From Portulaca oleracea (Eukaryota > Streptophyta > Magnoliopsida > Caryophyllales > Portulacaceae), in contig CM055877.1 in NCBI GenBank assembly GCA_029582165.1, positions 5,431,855-5,495,854 of the forward strand: a stretch of DNA of 64,000 nucleotides. Reading direction: 5' to 3'. The stretch's first letter is position 1. The number at the start of each line of letters is the position of its first letter. The position numbers and the translations under genes are program-made. The notes under the pieces were generated by a model. The model did no database searches. It saw only the letters and a list, made by a program, of their open reading frames with translations, and was not told where the DNA came from. Below are positions 46,641 to 59,029 of this stretch, piece after piece.

Positions 46641-47585
46641 TAAAAAAGGGGAGTAAATTACATTTACCCTACCTGAGATTTGCGGTAATAATTTTCACAC
46701 CCCACATTTGTGAAATAATTTTTACCTTACATCACAATAGCTCTAAGTGTTTTATATCCTACCTGAAGTTTGACGTAATAATTATTACACACCCTACTTT
46801 TGTTAAATAATTTTTACCTTATCTCACATAAATTGTAAGTGATTTTTACCCTACTTGAGGTTTGTTGTAAGTGTTATTGCAACACTACAACATAACAAGG
46901 ATTTCACGACTTAACAGAGCGATCCATATCGTATTGGATGCAGAAATTTTTCGCGCGACCGATAACTTATATAATGAAACGTTTAGCTAGGACTAGGGGT
47001 ATTCTTTATTTATCACCTTTTATTTATTTATTTTACAGTGAATAACTTAAATCATGATGTACGTATGAATCAATAACTAGTTATGTATGGGTAGATACAC
47101 ATTTTGGTGGAAATCGACAACTCTGAAAGGATTTAGGATTGATCTACATGATCGACAGTGCAAAAGGTAATATGGGAGGAATGAGAGGTTAGGGAATGTT
47201 TAATGGAATATAGATGATAGAGACTGAGATTTCATTGTAGATTCCTTCCTGTTTGGTTCCTAGGATGACATTTCATGACATTTAAATGTTGTTTTGGATT
47301 CTAGATCTTTAGTAGTAAAGGTGGAAATCGAAAATCTAGATTTTCAGTAACACTTACTGCCATGACAAATAACGTAAAAATCACTTACAACTATTGTGAG
47401 GTAGAGTAAAAATTATTTCACAAAGGTAGTTTGTATAATAATTATTACGACAAACCTCGGGTAGGATAAAAAATACTCAGAGCTTATGTGAGGTAAGGTA
47501 AAAATTATTTCACAAATGTGGGATGTATAAAAATTATTACAGCAAATCTCAGGTAGGGTAAATATAATTTACTCATAAAAAGGGA
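46641..47585. mobile_element. Foldback/MULE-like element with arms made of 91-bp tandem units
   Basis: The element 46651-47574 starts GAGTAAATTA and ends TAATTTACTC. The arms are about 220 bp. Each arm contains two and a half units of about 91 bp (TACCCTACCTGAGATTTG... then AAATAATTTTTACCTTA...). The flanks ATAAAAAAGGG and ATAAAAAGGG look like a 9-10 bp target duplication with one indel. The interior (46890-47340) has no coding region. Confidence 0.8.
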
Positions 47586-47865
47586 AGAGAGATTGAGGAT
47601 TGCTCATTTAATTTGTCATGGGCAACTTTACATTTGTATTCATTGTTTTTCCTTACATTACAAGTACATGCATTTGTATGTGCAATTTGAAGAGTGAAAA
47701 AAGAAATAGAAATACTGAAATATATATGGACACTTGATTGCTGTGGCTTCCTGTGTATATGTGTGTTGTGTATATATGTTTGGTGCTATATATATATATA
47801 TATCTAATTAATTTAGGATGCTAATTAATTAACTTAATTCGAATTATATTAATCTTAAAAGGTAA

Positions 47866-49972
47866 TTAAAATCGAGCAAGAAATTGGAGTTGCTTGAGAA
47901 GAGGACTTAAAGTCTCCATTAATTTCTCACTGGGATGATTGTGAATGCCTTCGTATGTTGTGATCACAATGCTTTTATCTTTCGAGTGTCGTTGTATCTG
48001 CTTCTTCACGTTGCATGTATGATACGTACAACGGTAGTAGCTCCTTCATTTCCCCATGCAAGAAGAAAATTATCGACAAGAAAGGTTAGGGTTAGGGTTA
48101 ATTACGTTCATATATACTGTAATATATAAACATTGATTACTGCCCATATTTCACATATTCTAGTGATTATTTAATACAATCAACATTTGATCGATCAATA
48201 TTTATCAACACCTAATTATAAATGTCACGCTGCATACTACATAAAGTACAAATATTTAAGCAATAATATAATTAGTTTCATGACACAAAATGTACAGTTC
48301 CTGACATCAACTTCTCGAAAAAAAGAACAATATATATATAGAGAGAGAAAGAATATTTAAGAATACAATTAGTTTCAAAAAAATATTTCATAAAAATAAT
48401 TGAATATTAACTTGGGCTAAATTCATGGCTATAATGTGCGCGTAAAATTAGTTTAGGCTAAATTTATTGCTACAATTTGTTTAATTAATATGGTGATTCT
48501 CGGGTATTGACAATCAGTACTAGCTATATGTATATGGTAATTCGATATGATGAACTAAGAACTTTGTTTAAATACCAGGTGAATCTCTTTGCCAACTTTG
48601 TGCTTTGTGCCAACGAACTGGCATATTTCATAATTATTTGATCGTATACCACTGAACTCTACTTTGATATGCATATGCGAAAATGATAAATATCTTGACA
48701 CAAAATGACTCTTAACCATCTTGTATTTTTTCTAAATCAGTAATAGAGTGAATTGTAAGTGTATTTAAATCATTCTAAAGGTATGTTTCATCATTTTCAG
48801 GGTTACTACAACTTATAAACAATTTAAAAATAATTATTTATTTATATTTATTTCATAAATATAAAATTATGTATAAAATGTGGATTTTCTACTATGATTG
48901 ATAAAATTAGACTATTATTATATTTTTTCACTTACCTAATAAGTATTATATTATTATAATTGATAAACATATATAATTATTAAAAAAATATTAATAAAAG
49001 TTAAAAAATGTGAAATATGAATAACTCAAGATGGTTAAGAACCATCTTGAGTCAAGATGATTATCATGGTCCATAGATATGATACTTCTTGACGTACCCA
49101 TCTAGGTTATCTACATAACTAATTTTCTTTCAATATTTCTTGAGGTACTTATCTAGGTTAATTATGTGCAAAATTAATTTATGTATAATCAGTATTAATT
49201 ATAAAATCCATCATAAAGTTATTAACATTATTCCAAAATTCATCAATATTATACACATAAATTTATGTATAATCAAATAAAAAACATACTATCAATCAAA
49301 CCAAGCAATTCAAAAACTATTCTTTTTAAGAGATCATCAATATATTTACCTGGGATGTACACTATTTTTGACAGATTTCTGACCATATTTCCTCCACTTA
49401 TACCCATCATCAAGAACATCCTCAGCACTCCTTGTATGAAAAGCAAACCTAGGAGGCACTCCCTTCGTCTTCTTCATACACTGCCCTAAATTAGAACTAA
49501 ACCTTCTTGCATCATGATAATAATTACCCCCTTCAATCCTCCCTTTCCCATTATTATTACTGTTACTGTTACTGCTACCGTTATTTACTCCGTTACTGAT
49601 CATCATCTCCCCTTGATCCTGACCGTTGCTACCCGGAGGAGGAACCGCCGACGATGACGTGGACCCCACCGACATCTCGAGCCCGCCTTCGCAAGGGGAC
49701 AAAAGACTGACCCAGTCAATGTTGTCCATGTTGGGAGTTTGTGGTGGTAATGTCAACGGCGAGAATAACAAAGCTGAATTATTATTATTATTATTATTCC
49801 CCATGCAGATTAGGTTATCCTGATTATCATGATCATCATGATAATCTGATGAGATCATCGTCGTTGTCTTCGTCATCATCACCCCTTGATGATCATGATG
49901 ATGATCATGAGATGGGTATAGGGTTGATGGTTGTTGTTGAATGCATGGGGGATTGTTATGGTGTGTATCCAT
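47866..49972 (-). CDS. WRKY transcription factor, group IIc (WRKY24/56-like), complete
   Basis: Exon 1 is 49972-49350 and exon 2 is 48043-47866; the 1,306-bp intron has GT-AG borders. The product is 266 residues with stop TAA at 47868-47866. The intron splits the arginine codon of HPR|SYYRC, the usual place in group IIc. The WRKY domain has WRKYGQK at about 193-199 and a zinc finger C213-X4-C218-X23-H242-X-H244. The C-terminus is [12 protein letters not shown]...QLQFLARF, as in Arabidopsis WRKY24/56. The N-terminal half is Asp/His- and Asn-rich, with an Asn homopolymer from an AAT repeat near 49780-49798. It should bind W-boxes (TTGACY) in the nucleus. The start [10 protein letters not shown] is the first ATG of the frame. 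The intron holds a MITE. Confidence 0.93.
48683..49067. mobile_element. MITE of the AACCATCTT family inside the WRKY intron
   Basis: The ends TCTTGACACAAAATGACTCT with TAACCATCTTG, and CAAGATGGTTAAGAACCATC with TTGAGTCAAGA, are inverted complements. Its middle is the reverse complement of the copy at 41331-41675. Confidence 0.7.
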
Positions 49973-50360
49973 CCCAAACTAAACCCTAGAGATCTCTCGA
50001 TTGATCGTGATTGTGATCGTGATCGTGATTTTGAGGTTGAAGATGAAGATGAAGATGAAGATGAAGTAGAAGATGATGGATGGATGGATGGATGGAGTTT
50101 GGAATAAGTAAGTTGGAGAAATATTGGAGAATGTTTGTTGTAGGGAAAGAGGGAGGTATATAATGGAGGAAGGTAGAAGAGGGGTTGGTAAGTGTCTGCA
50201 TGCAAAGTTTAAAAGAGGCGTAAACACGTGAGAAAGAGAAAGGAAAGAGAGAGAGCTTGAGGTTTACTACTTAAGAGAGATATGGTGAAGCCAACTATAC
50301 ACACCTACTTCTGCTCAACTGCCATATATAGAGAGAGAGAGGGAGATAGAGAGAGAGATG
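49973..50360 (-). promoter_or_regulatory. 5' UTR and proximal promoter of the WRKY gene, rich in microsatellites
   Basis: GAAGAT repeats (50039-50075), GGAT repeats (50078-50096) and GA runs (50325-50360) lie upstream of the ATG at 49972. No definite TATA box is assigned. Confidence 0.45.
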
Positions 50361-51720
50361 TGTATGAAAGACGTGCCACAAATTAATTTAGGTGTCGTTA
50401 TCAACAAAGCATGCATATTTAGTACAAAAGATTAGATATGGATGGATCTTGATGGATCTCTATATATCTTCTTTCGTTTCATTTGGTTTGAATGTATATA
50501 TATATACATGCACTTCTCTATATGTCATGAAGGGAAGGAGCTTGGAAGTAGACTAGAAAATTAAAACCTTTAGATCAACTGTTTACATATGTAAAACATG
50601 ACATAAAAATTGTATCTTTAATTTCCCCAAGGCCTATAACAATACTCCTAAGTCCTAAACCTTTAGACCAACCGTTTACATATGTACATAAAAGATATTG
50701 CGGGCGATGATACGCATCTAACTGAAAGAGGGTTGATAAACATCTTGCAGGACATGATATATCCATATAAGGCTCAATCAAATTCATGGTAAATGCAATT
50801 TACCCAAATTTACCAGTTTTTACCTAAATTTACCAAAATTTACCAAATTTTAAAAAATAAAAAAAAATTTAATTTTGACATATTGTCATCAATTTGCCAA
50901 AAGTTACCAAAAGTTACCAAAAATTAACAAAAGTTACCAAAATTTAACTTTTACCCAACTGTTTTTACCCATGAATTTGACATATGGTCATCAATTAGTA
51001 TGTTAAACTATTTTGTAAAATAAAAAGAAAAAAAGTAAGTTACGTCACTATTGTGATTAAATAAATAAATAAATATATAGGAACCTTCAATTAATCAAAC
51101 AAAATTGTAGTGACATTCTCATAAATGTGAAAGAAAAAATTCAACATTTAGAAAGTCTGAATTTATAATTAACAAATAAATATAAATTAAAATAAAGAAA
51201 ATAATATTTCAAAAATATTTAATAGAAAAATAAAAAAGATCCTTTAAAGTACAGAAACTTTTATTATAAAAGTAGCATTTTTTAGAAAATGTTTTACTTT
51301 AAAAGTGAATTAGGTTGTAAAATAATTTTCAAAAATATAAATGAAATATGATTTTGAAAAATAATAAAAATATAGCAATTTAAATATATATTTGCTATAT
51401 TTTGTTTATACTTTCACAATAGTGAAGTGGAAAATATTTTCTTCTAACAAAACTTTAGTTTATATGCTTATATGAATATGTCATGTCGTATAAGATGGTT
51501 ATTGACCATCTTACCACAAGGCGCATATCATTTTCGATTGCATAATATAATTAAGTTATAGGTTAATCTCAGAAAATGCGTGTTTGAAAAATGATGGAAA
51601 AGTATATTAGTAATAAACTAAAGTAAAACACCTTATTAAACCTCATTTAATTTGTAAAACGCCTTATTCAACTTGGGTCAGTTGGAACTATAAGATTTTT
51701 GGTAGTGAACATTCCAGAGA
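50361..51720. other. AT-rich intergenic DNA with a short AAAGTTACC-type repeat
   Basis: 50790-50970 consists of imperfect short tandem units such as AAATTTACC and AAAGTTACC. One end of the AACCATCTT MITE family is seen at 51488-51520 (AAGATGGTTATTGACCATCT). No coding region is seen. Confidence 0.5.
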
Positions 51721-51758
51721 CCACCTGATCCAGAAAAGACTAGCCAAGTAGGTTAAAT

Positions 51759-52367
51759 GGGTTTTTTTGCATTTTGGACCCTGAAGTATAGGGGTATTTA
51801 TATTCTGGACCCTTGGTTTTTATTGTTTATTTTTAGGACCCTAAAGTTTATGCTTGAATAAAAAGTAACCTTAAAGTTTGTAGTTTGAAGAAAAAGGCTC
51901 GTGTATTGTTTTTCTTTTTCATCCTATGTTTGAATTTATCTCCCGATTAGTGCCAAACTTCATAACTAAGGTTAAAACTAATATTGGAAATGTAATACAC
52001 CTCTCTTATTCATGCCGGAACTAATTAGACCCTTCTATAATACACCTCACTCATTCATGCCGGAACTATGTAGACACTGGGTACTTCAGGGTCTAATTTG
52101 TTCCGGCATAAATAAAAGAGGTGTATTATAGCGCGCTTCAATATCAATTTTAACCTTACTCTTGAAGTTTGGCGCTAATCGGGAGATAAATTCAAACATG
52201 GGAAACAAAAGAAAAACAGTACATGAGCTTTTTTTTTCAAACTACAAACTTTAAGGTCCATTTTTATTCAACTATAAACTATAGGGTCCTAAAAATAAAC
52301 AATGAAAACCAAGAGTCCAGAATATAAATACCCCTATACTTCGGGGTTCAAAATGCGAATAATACCC
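51759..52367. mobile_element. Foldback element inserted in the left LTR of H
   Basis: Arms of about 300 bp. The left begins GGGTTTTTTTGCATTTTGGACC and reads CCCTGAAGTATAGGGGTATT. The right reads AATACCCCTATACTTCGGGG and ends near GCGAATAATACCC. The two arms nearly meet in the middle (about 52050-52080). It interrupts LTR sequence that is continuous in the right LTR at about 56940. No clear target duplication. Confidence 0.75.
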
Positions 52368-52444
52368 AAGGATCGAATAATCTATCTAGGGTTTAAAAAA
52401 ACCCCAACTTAGAACTCATATGCTTCCACCCTTTTTTAGGGTTT

Positions 52445-52628
52445 TGTTGTGAAGATCCAAGGAGAGAGTCCACTTCAACCATGACCCAAGGTACACGTAC
52501 AAGTTAAGTGAGGTTTCATCTTAAAACCAATTAGTGTTAAGAGGAGTAGCCAACTTGACTTATATCATGCCCTTTCCCTTTGGTTTTTCTATGTGGGACA
52601 ATTTTTACTCAAGGTGTGAATCCCAACA
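52445..52628. mobile_element. Solo LTR of the TRIM-like element (copy 2)
   Basis: 184 bp, TGTTGTGAAG...CCCAACA, flanked by GGTTT (52440-52444 and 52629-52633). It interrupts the left LTR of H; the empty site is visible in the right LTR near 57008. Confidence 0.88.
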
Positions 52629-53014
52629 GGTTTTAAGCATAAACAACAGAGACAATAATGAAACAATAAAGGTATGTTCAATGATAAGAAAATCTCACCA
52701 TGTTGAACTAAGATCTTGCATGGATGTATAAAGGAGAACCACCAACATCCAAAGAGAGATCCAAGGAACTCACCAAGATTGTGATAAAGAAACACCACAC
52801 AACCTCTAAAGATAATTACACTTCACTAGCACCATCATTGAAATGGATAAAAGAAAAATGAAGATTTAGGGGGAAGGCTTTCATTACCCATGAGATTTTC
52901 CATTTGAGAGAGATTAACGTTCAAAAGTTGAATACAAAATGAGGGGAGAAGGTTTTAAATAAGGGAGGGGGAAAAAGGGGGAAAGGGGGAAAACGGGAAA
53001 TCTAGGGAAAAATG

Positions 53015-53083
53015 ATGAGGCGCGGGTTGCGCCTCATGCAGTAACCTGGGCTGGAGAAAACAAGGGAGGCACAACCAGTGCCT
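53015..53083 (-). promoter_or_regulatory. Two hairpins at the palindrome position of the H LTR
   Basis: ATGAGGCGC/GCGCCTCAT (53015-53037) and AGGCAC/GTGCCT (53067-53083), centres 49 bp apart. In the right LTR the second is AGGCGC/GCGCCT (57471-57487), again 49 bp from the first. Confidence 0.7.
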
Positions 53084-53829
53084 ACCGACATTTATTGACT
53101 TCCAACCACATAACTTCTTTGTTTTAACTCCGATTTGAGCATATTATATATCGACAGTAAATTCTTGGTGTTTACTATAAGCTCGTCAAATTTTATGGTC
53201 ATAGAAGTTGTATTGAAGGAGTTATGATCAAAAGAATGAAGACATGTATTTTCTTGTCGTCCAATTTTTCCCAAAAACATGATATTCTTCAACTTCCTCC
53301 TCTTGGCTTGACCTTTTTCTCTCATGAATTCTTCCTCGCCTCCTTAGGGTTGGTTTTTCGGGCTTGACTTGACTCTCCATGGTTCCATCTCGAACCTTGT
53401 GTAATGACCGAAACACCCCTTACTTGGTTGGATTCCGACCCAAACTTGACTTCTCCAGTTTGGCATTGAATCTACTAGCTCCATTTTTGTCTTCATGAGT
53501 GATTTTCCGCGTTTGAGTGTTGAAAATTAGTAGATATACCACGAGACTTCTTCGATCCGGGACCAAAATTCCCCAAGGCATTTGAAAATTTTGGGATTTG
53601 GTCTACTAAGCTAGTGAGGCTCTAAGCACCCCCTCGATCCTCATGGGTTAGACTCTCGGGGTTGGAGAGGATTTGCCCTCAATTCCTGGTAGAAACAACC
53701 GCGAGAAAGATAAAACCCCCATAGTAGAAGTTTCCCAAAAGCCATGCTATCTCAATGCTCACCATCCTGCCCTTCTTGAAGGCATAACAGTTCTTGAGGA
53801 TACAAGGGAGAGAGGACTCAAAGCGGCGA

Positions 53830-54850
53830 TCCTGGTTAGCTCATCCACTCATGATCGATATTGTTGAAGTCCACGATGTAGTCATAAGAATAGAGCTCAA
53901 CGCTCAATTCTTGTTCAACCATTTGCTCGTTCCTCACACCATCAAATAGAAATTTGGGAGGTACCCAACTCGCACCAAACTCCAACACAAAGCCCTTGTC
54001 ATGGGAACGCACATCATGAGGGGGCTCGCGGGTAAAGGGTAAGGAGGGAAGATGGGAAATTTTTGAGAAGTTAAGGTACACTCACTCACTTTAGGCTCAC
54101 CACACGGCAAGGCTAAGGCCAAAGGATGCTCATCCCTACATTGGTACTCTCTTCCCGTGTTTCTCTCTCAAGAAGAAGGTTTCTCAACTCACTTTTCACC
54201 CCAGGTTTGTTTGTTGTGTGGGATAAGGATAATTGTGGCTCTAATGGATGAGGGAGGTTAGGACTTTGGGGACACCAAGGCCGGTGTAGAGGGATACCAT
54301 TGTAGCATCGGGGTAGTGAGGGTGTATTAGCAAAACAATAACTAGACAAGACCTTGCTACTAACAACACCATCATGATCAAGATGCCAATAATCAACATT
54401 AAATAACAAATGTCTCGCAAAGATCATGCAAGACTCACCCGAAAGCTCTATAGCTCAATGTCCATAGTTCAAGCTTGATTCAATAAATTTTATAGGAGAG
54501 TCTTTAGTTAAGTGCCCATGGGTGGAAGGGAATGGAAGTCATTTCCATTGATGTTTAGCTCCTCGATTGGTGGCAATGATATAACCAAAGGAGCTTTTCT
54601 TGGGTTTCTTTAACATGGATAAGAGGAAGATCAAGGTCAACATTCTCATCCTCCTCTTTGCATGGGGCTTCAATAATTTCTTCAATGGCCACACAAGGAT
54701 CAAGGGAAGCTCCCTCATTGGACATGAGATCGATCTTCGCTTGCTCAACTTCTCCATGCCCATTAAGTGATCTTGTTGGATGTCTCCTTTTCCTTCCAAT
54801 GGAGATTCAAGAGATGGAGGACTAAATCTCCGTCTTTCAAGTTCCATTTG
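53830..54850 (-). pseudogene. Decayed gag-like gene of element H
   Basis: Fragments in different minus-strand frames match the C-terminal part of the D protein. SNEGASL...DLDLPLIHV matches GEGASV...DLALPLIRV. MIFARHLLFNVDYW matches MIFGRHWLFDEVCW. SELRNLLLERETREE matches SELRNLLMMSETRDE. Frameshifts separate them. The tail at 54081-53836 (LEFGASWVPPKFLFDGV) has no counterpart in D. Confidence 0.7.
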
Positions 54851-55090
54851 GCATTGGAGCGCAACTTGGGAATCATTGAGTCGTTCAAATTATTGCATAA
54901 GTTGTACAACGATCGGTTAGGGACACGGTTGATGAGAGAGTCCTCCCTTCTAAGTGTTGTTGTTGGCGTTGGAGAGCAACCACACTATTAATAACCAATT
55001 GTTCCTTGAACACGAACCCCCTTTCCATGTCACACATATATTAAATGAGTTGAGCCATGGCAAGTTCCGGTGAGAGAATAAGGTTTGAGG

Positions 55091-56164
55091 GGGAGCGTCA
55101 CCATACTCGTGGTGGAGTGATACCGTACGCGTGGTGGAGTGATGATAGCTTGAGTGAATGAATAGATTCGAAATTCAACAAGAACAATGACCTTGAACAT
55201 CCAAAGGTTGGATATGACCTTGAGCAAGGAGAACCACAACTCTAGGCCTAACACCCCACCATGATTATCTAGGAAATTCCACCAATAATCACTAAAGGAA
55301 TGACTTGAAATCACCACCAAAATTACTTGTACAAAGATAACAAGGTTTGAGAGAAACAAGGGGAAAACCCTTATAAATGCTTAAGCATCACAAAACATAA
55401 TCTAAATAATTTGCTTAGAAAATGTGCTAAGGGGGGTATTTATACTAATGGGGAGGGGGGGAGGGTAAAACAGTAAAACACAACATTAAACACAAAAATC
55501 ACGCGCATGATCAGAGGCGTCGCGGGCGGCACGCGCCTGTCACGGGCGCTACGCAGCGGACAGACGCAGTAGCAGCAACTGGGTAGTGACAGGTAGTGGG
55601 CGTGACCTATGCTATTGCGGGCGTGACGGAGGAATGGATGCAGTGGCCAACATCTAGCAGAAGAAGGTCGCGGGTGCGACGTCCTTCTGGGCAGTTTTCT
55701 TCTGCCGACTTCAAACGCGCATAACTTTTTTCATCCGGGCTCCGTTTTAGGCCCATAAGATATCGATGGAAAGCTCTCGGTGTTTACTTTAAGCTCCCAA
55801 AAATTTAGAGCCATCGAAGTTGTATTGAAGGAGTTATGACCCAAAGAGTGAAGACGCGTCCATTTCCATAACCCACGTTGACTCTTTTCCGCTTATTCTT
55901 TCCGAAAGACTACGAACCCTTTTAAAGGCCCGAAGTAGGTCCCGATGAGGATCTGTAGCTCCACTCCCATGGTCTAGGGTCTCATTTGAAGTGGATACCA
56001 CACCCAAAGGTGGTCCGAATATGCCTCCAAGGTCCTGGGTCCACCTTGAAATGGATCTCACCCCCAACCTTGAAGTCGTTTTGCCCGCGTTTTTCGAAGA
56101 GGGTGCGGGCTAGCTTGGTGAACACGAATTTTGGAACTTGGACCTTATAGCCTGGTACGCTCCA
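55091..56164 (-). mobile_element. Solo LTR of a D-like family inside element H
   Basis: The ends GGGAGCGTCACC (probably from TGGAGCG) and GGTACGCTCCA are inverted. It has TATAAATA (55444-55437, minus), a GC-rich block 55500-55680, and the hairpin module 55711-55850 (CATAACTT...AAGGAGTTATG). Parts such as TGGATATGACCTTG match the D LTR. No target duplication was recognised. Confidence 0.7.
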
Positions 56165-56907
56165 TAATGTGTGGCAATGAAGCGGCCCAATTACGCATAA
56201 GATATTACAATTCATATTCCATTCATTAGCCTGAGCACAGCAGACACCCTTTCCTCATCTGATACATCCTCGACCCCTCCTTCCTAGGATTCTTCCATGG
56301 CAGCTCTAAGCACCCATCCCATTCCACCTCAATTGAAAATGATCGGATGAGGTTTGGGGTTCTTTTGTAGTTAGGAAACTTTGTAGAGTTTTGAGAGGCT
56401 AATTTTTTGTGCGGGAAAATTGGGGTGTTACCGATAATGGGGATTATACAAATGAATGTCCAGCCAATGTTTAAGCAACAACAACACTCCCACAAGATTC
56501 ACCACATAAAACCAAACATCAAACTCAACAAAAATCAATAAAACCAACCTCTACACATTCATGGGGGTAGCATGAACATTCACAACACAACCACTCAAGC
56601 ACCAAAATTCACAACAAAACTCAACTAAACTTGCCAAACTCTAACAAAAACTCAGAACATAGCACAAAATTCTAGGCAAGTTCATCTTCAAAAATCAACC
56701 CTATACTCCATGAATACTTGGACCCGAATGATAAAAGTTTACGTCACAACACCCCTAACACATCAAAGGACCAATACCAATCATCAAGCATCAATTTTGC
56801 ATCTAAAATCAACAAGAACAAACCCAAAACTTCAAGAACATAAACCATAAAGATTCTGGAAAATTTTCTCCCTAAACATGAGTTGTAATCATTTCTATGA
56901 TACCAAA

Positions 56908-58010
56908 TGATCTAGAAAAAACTATTTAAGCAAGATTAAATACTTCATGATCAAATAATCTATATAGGGTTTAAGAAAACCCCAACATAGAACTCATATG
57001 CTTCCACCATTTTTAAGGTTTTAAGTATAAACAATAAGAACAACAATGAAACAATAAAGATATGTTCAATGATAAAGAAATCTCGCAACATTGAACTAAG
57101 ATCTTCCATAGATGCATAAAGGAGAACCACCAACACCCGAACAGAGATCCAAGGAACTCACCAAGATTATGATAAAGAAACACCACATAACCTCAAAGAG
57201 AACACTCCACTAGCACCACCATTAAAATGGATAAAGCTAGCAAGAATGAAGATTTTGGGGAAAGGGTTTCATTACCCATGAGTTTTTCATTTGAGAGAGA
57301 TTAATGTTCAAAAGTTGGATACAAAATGAGTGGATAGGGTTTTAAATAGGGGAGGGGAAAAAGGGAAAGAAAAATAACAAAGAAAGGGGGACGAAAACGC
57401 GAAATCTGGGGAAAAATGTTGAGGCGCGGGCTGTGCCTCATGCAATAACTTGGGATGAAGAAAACAGGGCAGGCGCAGCTAGCGCCTGCTGAGTTCCAAT
57501 GTGCATAAGTTTTTCGTTTTAACTCCGGTTTGAGCATACACAGAAAGATCTTGGTGTGTACAATAAGCTCGCCGATTTTGATGGTCATCGGAGTTATATT
57601 GAAAGAGTTATAGAATGAAGAAATGTCTTTTTTTGTTGTCTAATTTTGCACAAAAACATGATATTCTTCAGCTTGCTCCTGTTGGCTTTGCCTTGTTCCC
57701 TTTCTAGCCTCCTTGGGGTTGGTTTTCCGGGCTTGACTTGGCGCTCCATGTTTCCATCCCAACCCTTTTGTAATGACCAAAACACCCCTTGAGTGGATTT
57801 CGACCTTGACTTGACTTCTCTGGCTTGGCATTGAATCTACTAGCTCCGTTCTTGTCTTCATGGATAATTTTCCGGGCTTGAATGTCGAAAATTAGTTAGT
57901 TTTCCACGAGACTTCTTCGATCCGAGACCAAAATTCCCCAGGGCATTTGAAAATCTCGGGATTGGTCTACTAGAATGTTAGTGAGGCCCTAAGTACCCCC
58001 TCGTTCTTCA
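56908..58010 (-). repeat. Right (5') LTR of element H
   Basis: It starts TGATCTAGAAAAAACTA two bases from the mutated PBS and ends near TTCTTCATGGGG. It lacks the foldback and TRIM insertions of the left LTR, so it shows the empty sites. Confidence 0.75.
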
Positions 58011-58460
58011 TGGGGAAAATTAATATGATCCCTTTATCCTAGGGGATTGAGGAAACGGGGTTGAATCTAGGATCGATTGTGAAGGAGATGCCCTGGAAGC
58101 ATGGTTCCATGGTGGATGTACTGATAAGTGGTTGGGGATGCGTAGGTCGCTGGGTTTGTCAATACACAATGTTACTAGAGGAGGAGGAGGAGAAGAAGAA
58201 GAAGAAGAAGAAGAAGAAGAAGAAGAAGAAGAAGAAGAGATCGAGAGAAGGAGGGAGATCTGGGTTAGTTTCACTTTTGGAGAAAACAAGCAAAGAGAGG
58301 AGGATAGACAGATTACTGCTGGAGAATATGGAGATGGTGTGGATGAAGGTGGCGGGGATGGCGAGGATGAAGGTAGCAGAGATTGCGGTCGTAGGGTGGT
58401 TGGGTCCTGCTAATTAGGTCATTTTTCTTTTGTGTGTGTGTGTGGGGGGGGGGGGGGGAG
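58011..58460. repeat. GAG/GAA microsatellite and G run
   Basis: (GAG)n(GAA)n at about 58176-58238, and (TG)n followed by about 14 G at 58431-58458. The frames across the GAA run (poly-Glu, poly-Lys) are artefacts of the repeat. Confidence 0.85.
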
Positions 58461-59029
58461 TAAATGTATCTTTTCAAGCTTTCAATTATGATCATTTTAG
58501 ACTTTTTATACCTTTCTCCGGGGGTAGTTTTGTCAGCCGTCGGAATAAATGTAAAATAATTAGGGGTTTAAAGTTGAAGTAGAGTAAACCTAATTTTCAA
58601 AACCCGATGGCTAAATTCCTACTTTCCCATACACTCAAAGAGTAAAAACCTTATTAGTTCATTTATAAAATAGTTAGACAAGAGAAAACCTTCATGTAAA
58701 AGCTAAGGGTTTTTTTTTTTTAAAAAAAACCCATAATACCATATCAGATCATCATCAGCAGCAGTACAATTAGTAAGTTTTCCTATTAATATAAAAGGAA
58801 ATAAGCATATCCTTTACTTGTTAAAATTAACCATGGACCTTTTTAATAATAGAAAGAAGATTTGAGATATGTGAGCTCGACCTAATCCCAAACTAAATGT
58901 CGTTTGATTCAGGGAAGATTAGTGAAAGAGTTCGTTGATTGCCCTTATTATATATAATCTTCTAATACTACAAACAAGCCTAGACGTAGGTCATAACTCA
59001 TAACGTCTAGGTTATTGATTTTATCCGGA
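58461..59029. other. Intergenic DNA without visible features
   Basis: AT-rich, with a T/A homopolymer pair at about 58710-58727. No coding region is seen. Confidence 0.4.

Larger units (their letters stand above)
51726..58010 (-). mobile_element. Element H: degenerate gag-only LTR element related to D, with nested insertions
   Basis: The LTR copies 51726-~53645 and 56908-~58010 match over their whole length once the insertions are removed. The PBS complement is mutated to TCTATGATACCA (56894-56905). The leader 56330-56440 matches the leader of A (23525-23620). The internal coding part is a decayed relative of D gag. Insertions: a foldback element (51759-52367) and a TRIM solo LTR (52445-52628) in the 3' LTR, and a solo LTR (55091-56164) inside. 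No matching target duplication was found. Confidence 0.75.

Noticed and set aside
48080..48105. GGTTAGGGTTAGGGTTA, telomere-like repeat
   Set aside because: Only about two and a half units and inside the WRKY intron; too short for an interstitial telomere.
58061..58417. Open frames with poly-Lys or poly-Glu tracts
   Set aside because: Products of a GAA/GAG microsatellite, with no homology-like content on either side.
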